In this document: positions 62,831-64,000 of the stretch, piece by piece
Position numbering within the stretch: position 1 is the first letter of the stretch
How the letters are laid out: each line of letters begins with the position of its first letter
DNA from: Pseudomonadota bacterium
GTDB taxonomy: Bacteria > Desulfobacterota > Syntrophorhabdia > Syntrophorhabdales > Syntrophorhabdaceae
Assembly: GCA_026388315.1 (NCBI GenBank)
Contig: JAPLKA010000084.1
Location: forward strand, 28,769 to 92,768
Reading direction: 5' to 3'
Length of the DNA: 64,000 bases
The notes under the pieces: generated by a model
What the model was told of the DNA's origin: nothing
Database searches by the model: none
What the model saw: only the letters and a program-made list of their open reading frames with translations
Made by a program: the position numbers and the translations under genes

Positions 62831-64000
62831 ATGGGTAAAAAATGTATAATCGCTGTTTTCTGTATGTTCCTTTTATGCCTTACATCAATTGCCGCATACG
62901 GACAAACCCCTTTAGAAAAGGGTATGAAGGAGTTCAGGGATGAAAACTATGAAGAAGCACTTGAAAATCTCATCGAGGCGCGCAAGCTTGAACCAACCTC
63001 GACTGTAGCCGCTTTTTACCTCGGGCTCACCTATAAAGTCATGGAGAATTACAAAGAGGCCGTACCCCATCTGCGGGATGCCGTCACCTTTAGTCCTCCT
63101 GTCAAAGAAGCCATTGTAGAACTTATTGACTCATTGTATCAGACAAACAGTCTTGACGAAGCCTACAAGTGGATAGAGGTAGGTGAAAAAGAGGGTATCG
63201 CCCCTGCACGGATTCAGTTTCTGAAAGGGCTTTACCTTCTCAAAGAGAACAAAAACGCTGAGGCCATTACCGCCTTCGAAAAGGCAAAAGAACTGGATAA
63301 GACCGTTGCCCAGGCAGCGGATTTCCAGATTGCCAATGCCTATATGAAGATAGGGAAGTTGAAGGACTCTCAGAAGCGTTTTAAATTATTGATTACCCTT
63401 GACCCCACATCCGACCTTGCCACCTATGCGAGGGACTACGAAAGGGCGGTAACGGATAAGATAGATGCAGAGCGGCCCTTCAGGTTCAATGTCAGCCTCG
63501 GCTACAAATACGACTCAAATGTAAATGCAAGCCCTACAACAGGTACTATTTTTGATAACCCGAATAACGCATACCTTGTTTCCGGTAAGGAAGATACCGC
63601 ACTAACTGCAACCTTTCGTGCCCTCTACATCGCACCTTTTTCTTTCAGAACCCCGTACAACCTCTCCGTTCAGTACTCCATCCTTGCAGACCGATATATG
63701 AGAAGGGATGATTACAACTTGGCGCAACAATCCGTCACCGTAACCCCGGGATACAGCTTCAGCAAGATTGCTTTTACCGTACCGCTTATTTTCGGCTACA
63801 TCAACCTCCAGAGGCAAATAGGGGACGACTTCCTGAATAAGCTTGATTGGTGGTCAGAGACCCGCTATCTCCTGTCGTCGGGAATTGCCCCTACGGCAAG
63901 GTATATGATCAATGACAAGAACATTCTGGAACTTACCTACGGGTATATGCGAAACAAATATTATAACACCACTGAGTCCACCGCACCGGTGGACCCCAAC
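62831..64000 (+). CDS. Exported TPR protein with C-terminal outer-membrane beta-barrel region (3' partial)
   Basis: An open frame from ATG 62831 (GGGGG five bases upstream) that runs off the right edge; 390 codons are visible. Signal peptide KKCIIAVFCMFLLCLTSIAA with cleavage near AYG. TPR units follow (GMKEFRDENYEEALENLIEA; LGLTYKVMENYKEAVPHLRD; LYLLKENKNAEAITAFEKA) to about residue 205. From about 215 the sequence becomes alternating strands with Asn/Tyr-rich turns (FRFNVSLGYKYDSNVNASPT, FSFRTPYNLSVQYSILADRY), like the barrel of surface-assembly-modifier proteins. Role probably in outer-membrane assembly or export; family uncertain. Confidence 0.8.
   Translation, partial: MGKKCIIAVFCMFLLCLTSIAAYGQTPLEKGMKEFRDENYEEALENLIEARKLEPTSTVAAFYLGLTYKVMENYKEAVPHLRDAVTFSPPVKEAIVELIDSLYQTNSLDEAYKWIEVGEKEGIAPARIQFLKGLYLLKENKNAEAITAFEKAKELDKTVAQAADFQIANAYMKIGKLKDSQKRFKLLITLDPTSDLATYARDYERAVTDKIDAERPFRFNVSLGYKYDSNVNASPTTGTIFDNPNNAYLVSGKEDTALTATFRALYIAPFSFRTPYNLSVQYSILADRYMRRDDYNLAQQSVTVTPGYSFSKIAFTVPLIFGYINLQRQIGDDFLNKLDWWSETRYLLSSGIAPTARYMINDKNILELTYGYMRNKYYNTTESTAPVDPN

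Overview
The window comes from the chromosome of a Gram-negative (lpxK), strictly anaerobic-looking bacterium. A bacterial V-type ATPase, an anaerobic aromatic-degradation operon built on UbiD/UbiX and phenylphosphate-synthase-like genes, a bifunctional Rel/SpoT and a long HflX together fit the Syntrophorhabdus-like lineage of the former Deltaproteobacteria. That placement is inferred from gene content only; no rRNA gene is present. The first and last genes run off the edges.

Layout: 0-1.6 kb, end of a UMF1-type transporter and a small coiled-coil protein. 1.7-5.7 kb, an envelope operon (minus strand) of three exported proteins. Two of the three are interrupted: one by an in-frame TGA just after the signal-peptide region, the other by a frameshift at a GATAC pentanucleotide repeat. 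6.4-11.8 kb, lpxK-leuA-leuC-leuD-asd (no leuB). 12-16 kb, a response regulator-adenylate cyclase overlapping rel/spoT, then rpmB and plsY. 16.1-17.9 kb, adenine deaminase.

18.2-34.7 kb is the accessory highlight. A divergent LysR gene faces a ~14-kb minus-strand operon: ubiD, aryl-CoA/AMP ligase, Tm-1-like protein, three subunits of a molybdenum hydroxylase/4-hydroxybenzoyl-CoA-reductase-like enzyme, a double alpha/beta-barrel protein, the two halves of a phenylphosphate-synthase-like enzyme, a second Tm-1-like protein, an LpdD-like flavin chaperone and ubiX. An MFS transporter converges on its 3' end. Read as a pathway: a phenolic compound is phosphorylated with ATP, carboxylated by a prenyl-FMN enzyme, activated to a CoA thioester and reductively dehydroxylated. 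Several subunits of the Thauera/Aromatoleum system are absent, so the substrate or mechanism may differ.

34.9-44.3 kb is core: SemiSWEET, tRNA-Leu(GAG), gap-pgk-tpiA-secG, and queA-tgt-yajC-rpsF-rpsR-rplI-dnaB-pgsA-like. 44.3-48.2 kb is a repeat-rich, decayed island: a serine beta-lactamase-like hydrolase between a parB relic and a frameshifted, truncated parB. 48.3-57.2 kb is a nine-gene V/A-type ATPase operon (H-I-K-E-C-F-A-B-D) whose K subunit carries the sodium-binding residues. It is preceded by twin 52-bp repeats and a 36-codon membrane-protein gene. 57.9-64 kb has rlmN, a hotdog thioesterase, hflX (apparently started at AUA), a NusG paralogue, a metallo-beta-lactamase-fold cAMP-phosphodiesterase-like enzyme and the start of a TPR/outer-membrane-barrel protein.

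Two genome-wide habits show. Intergenic spaces hold several families of short inverted or direct repeats. At least five plus-strand genes have a -10 box only 6-8 bases before the start codon, suggesting leaderless transcripts.
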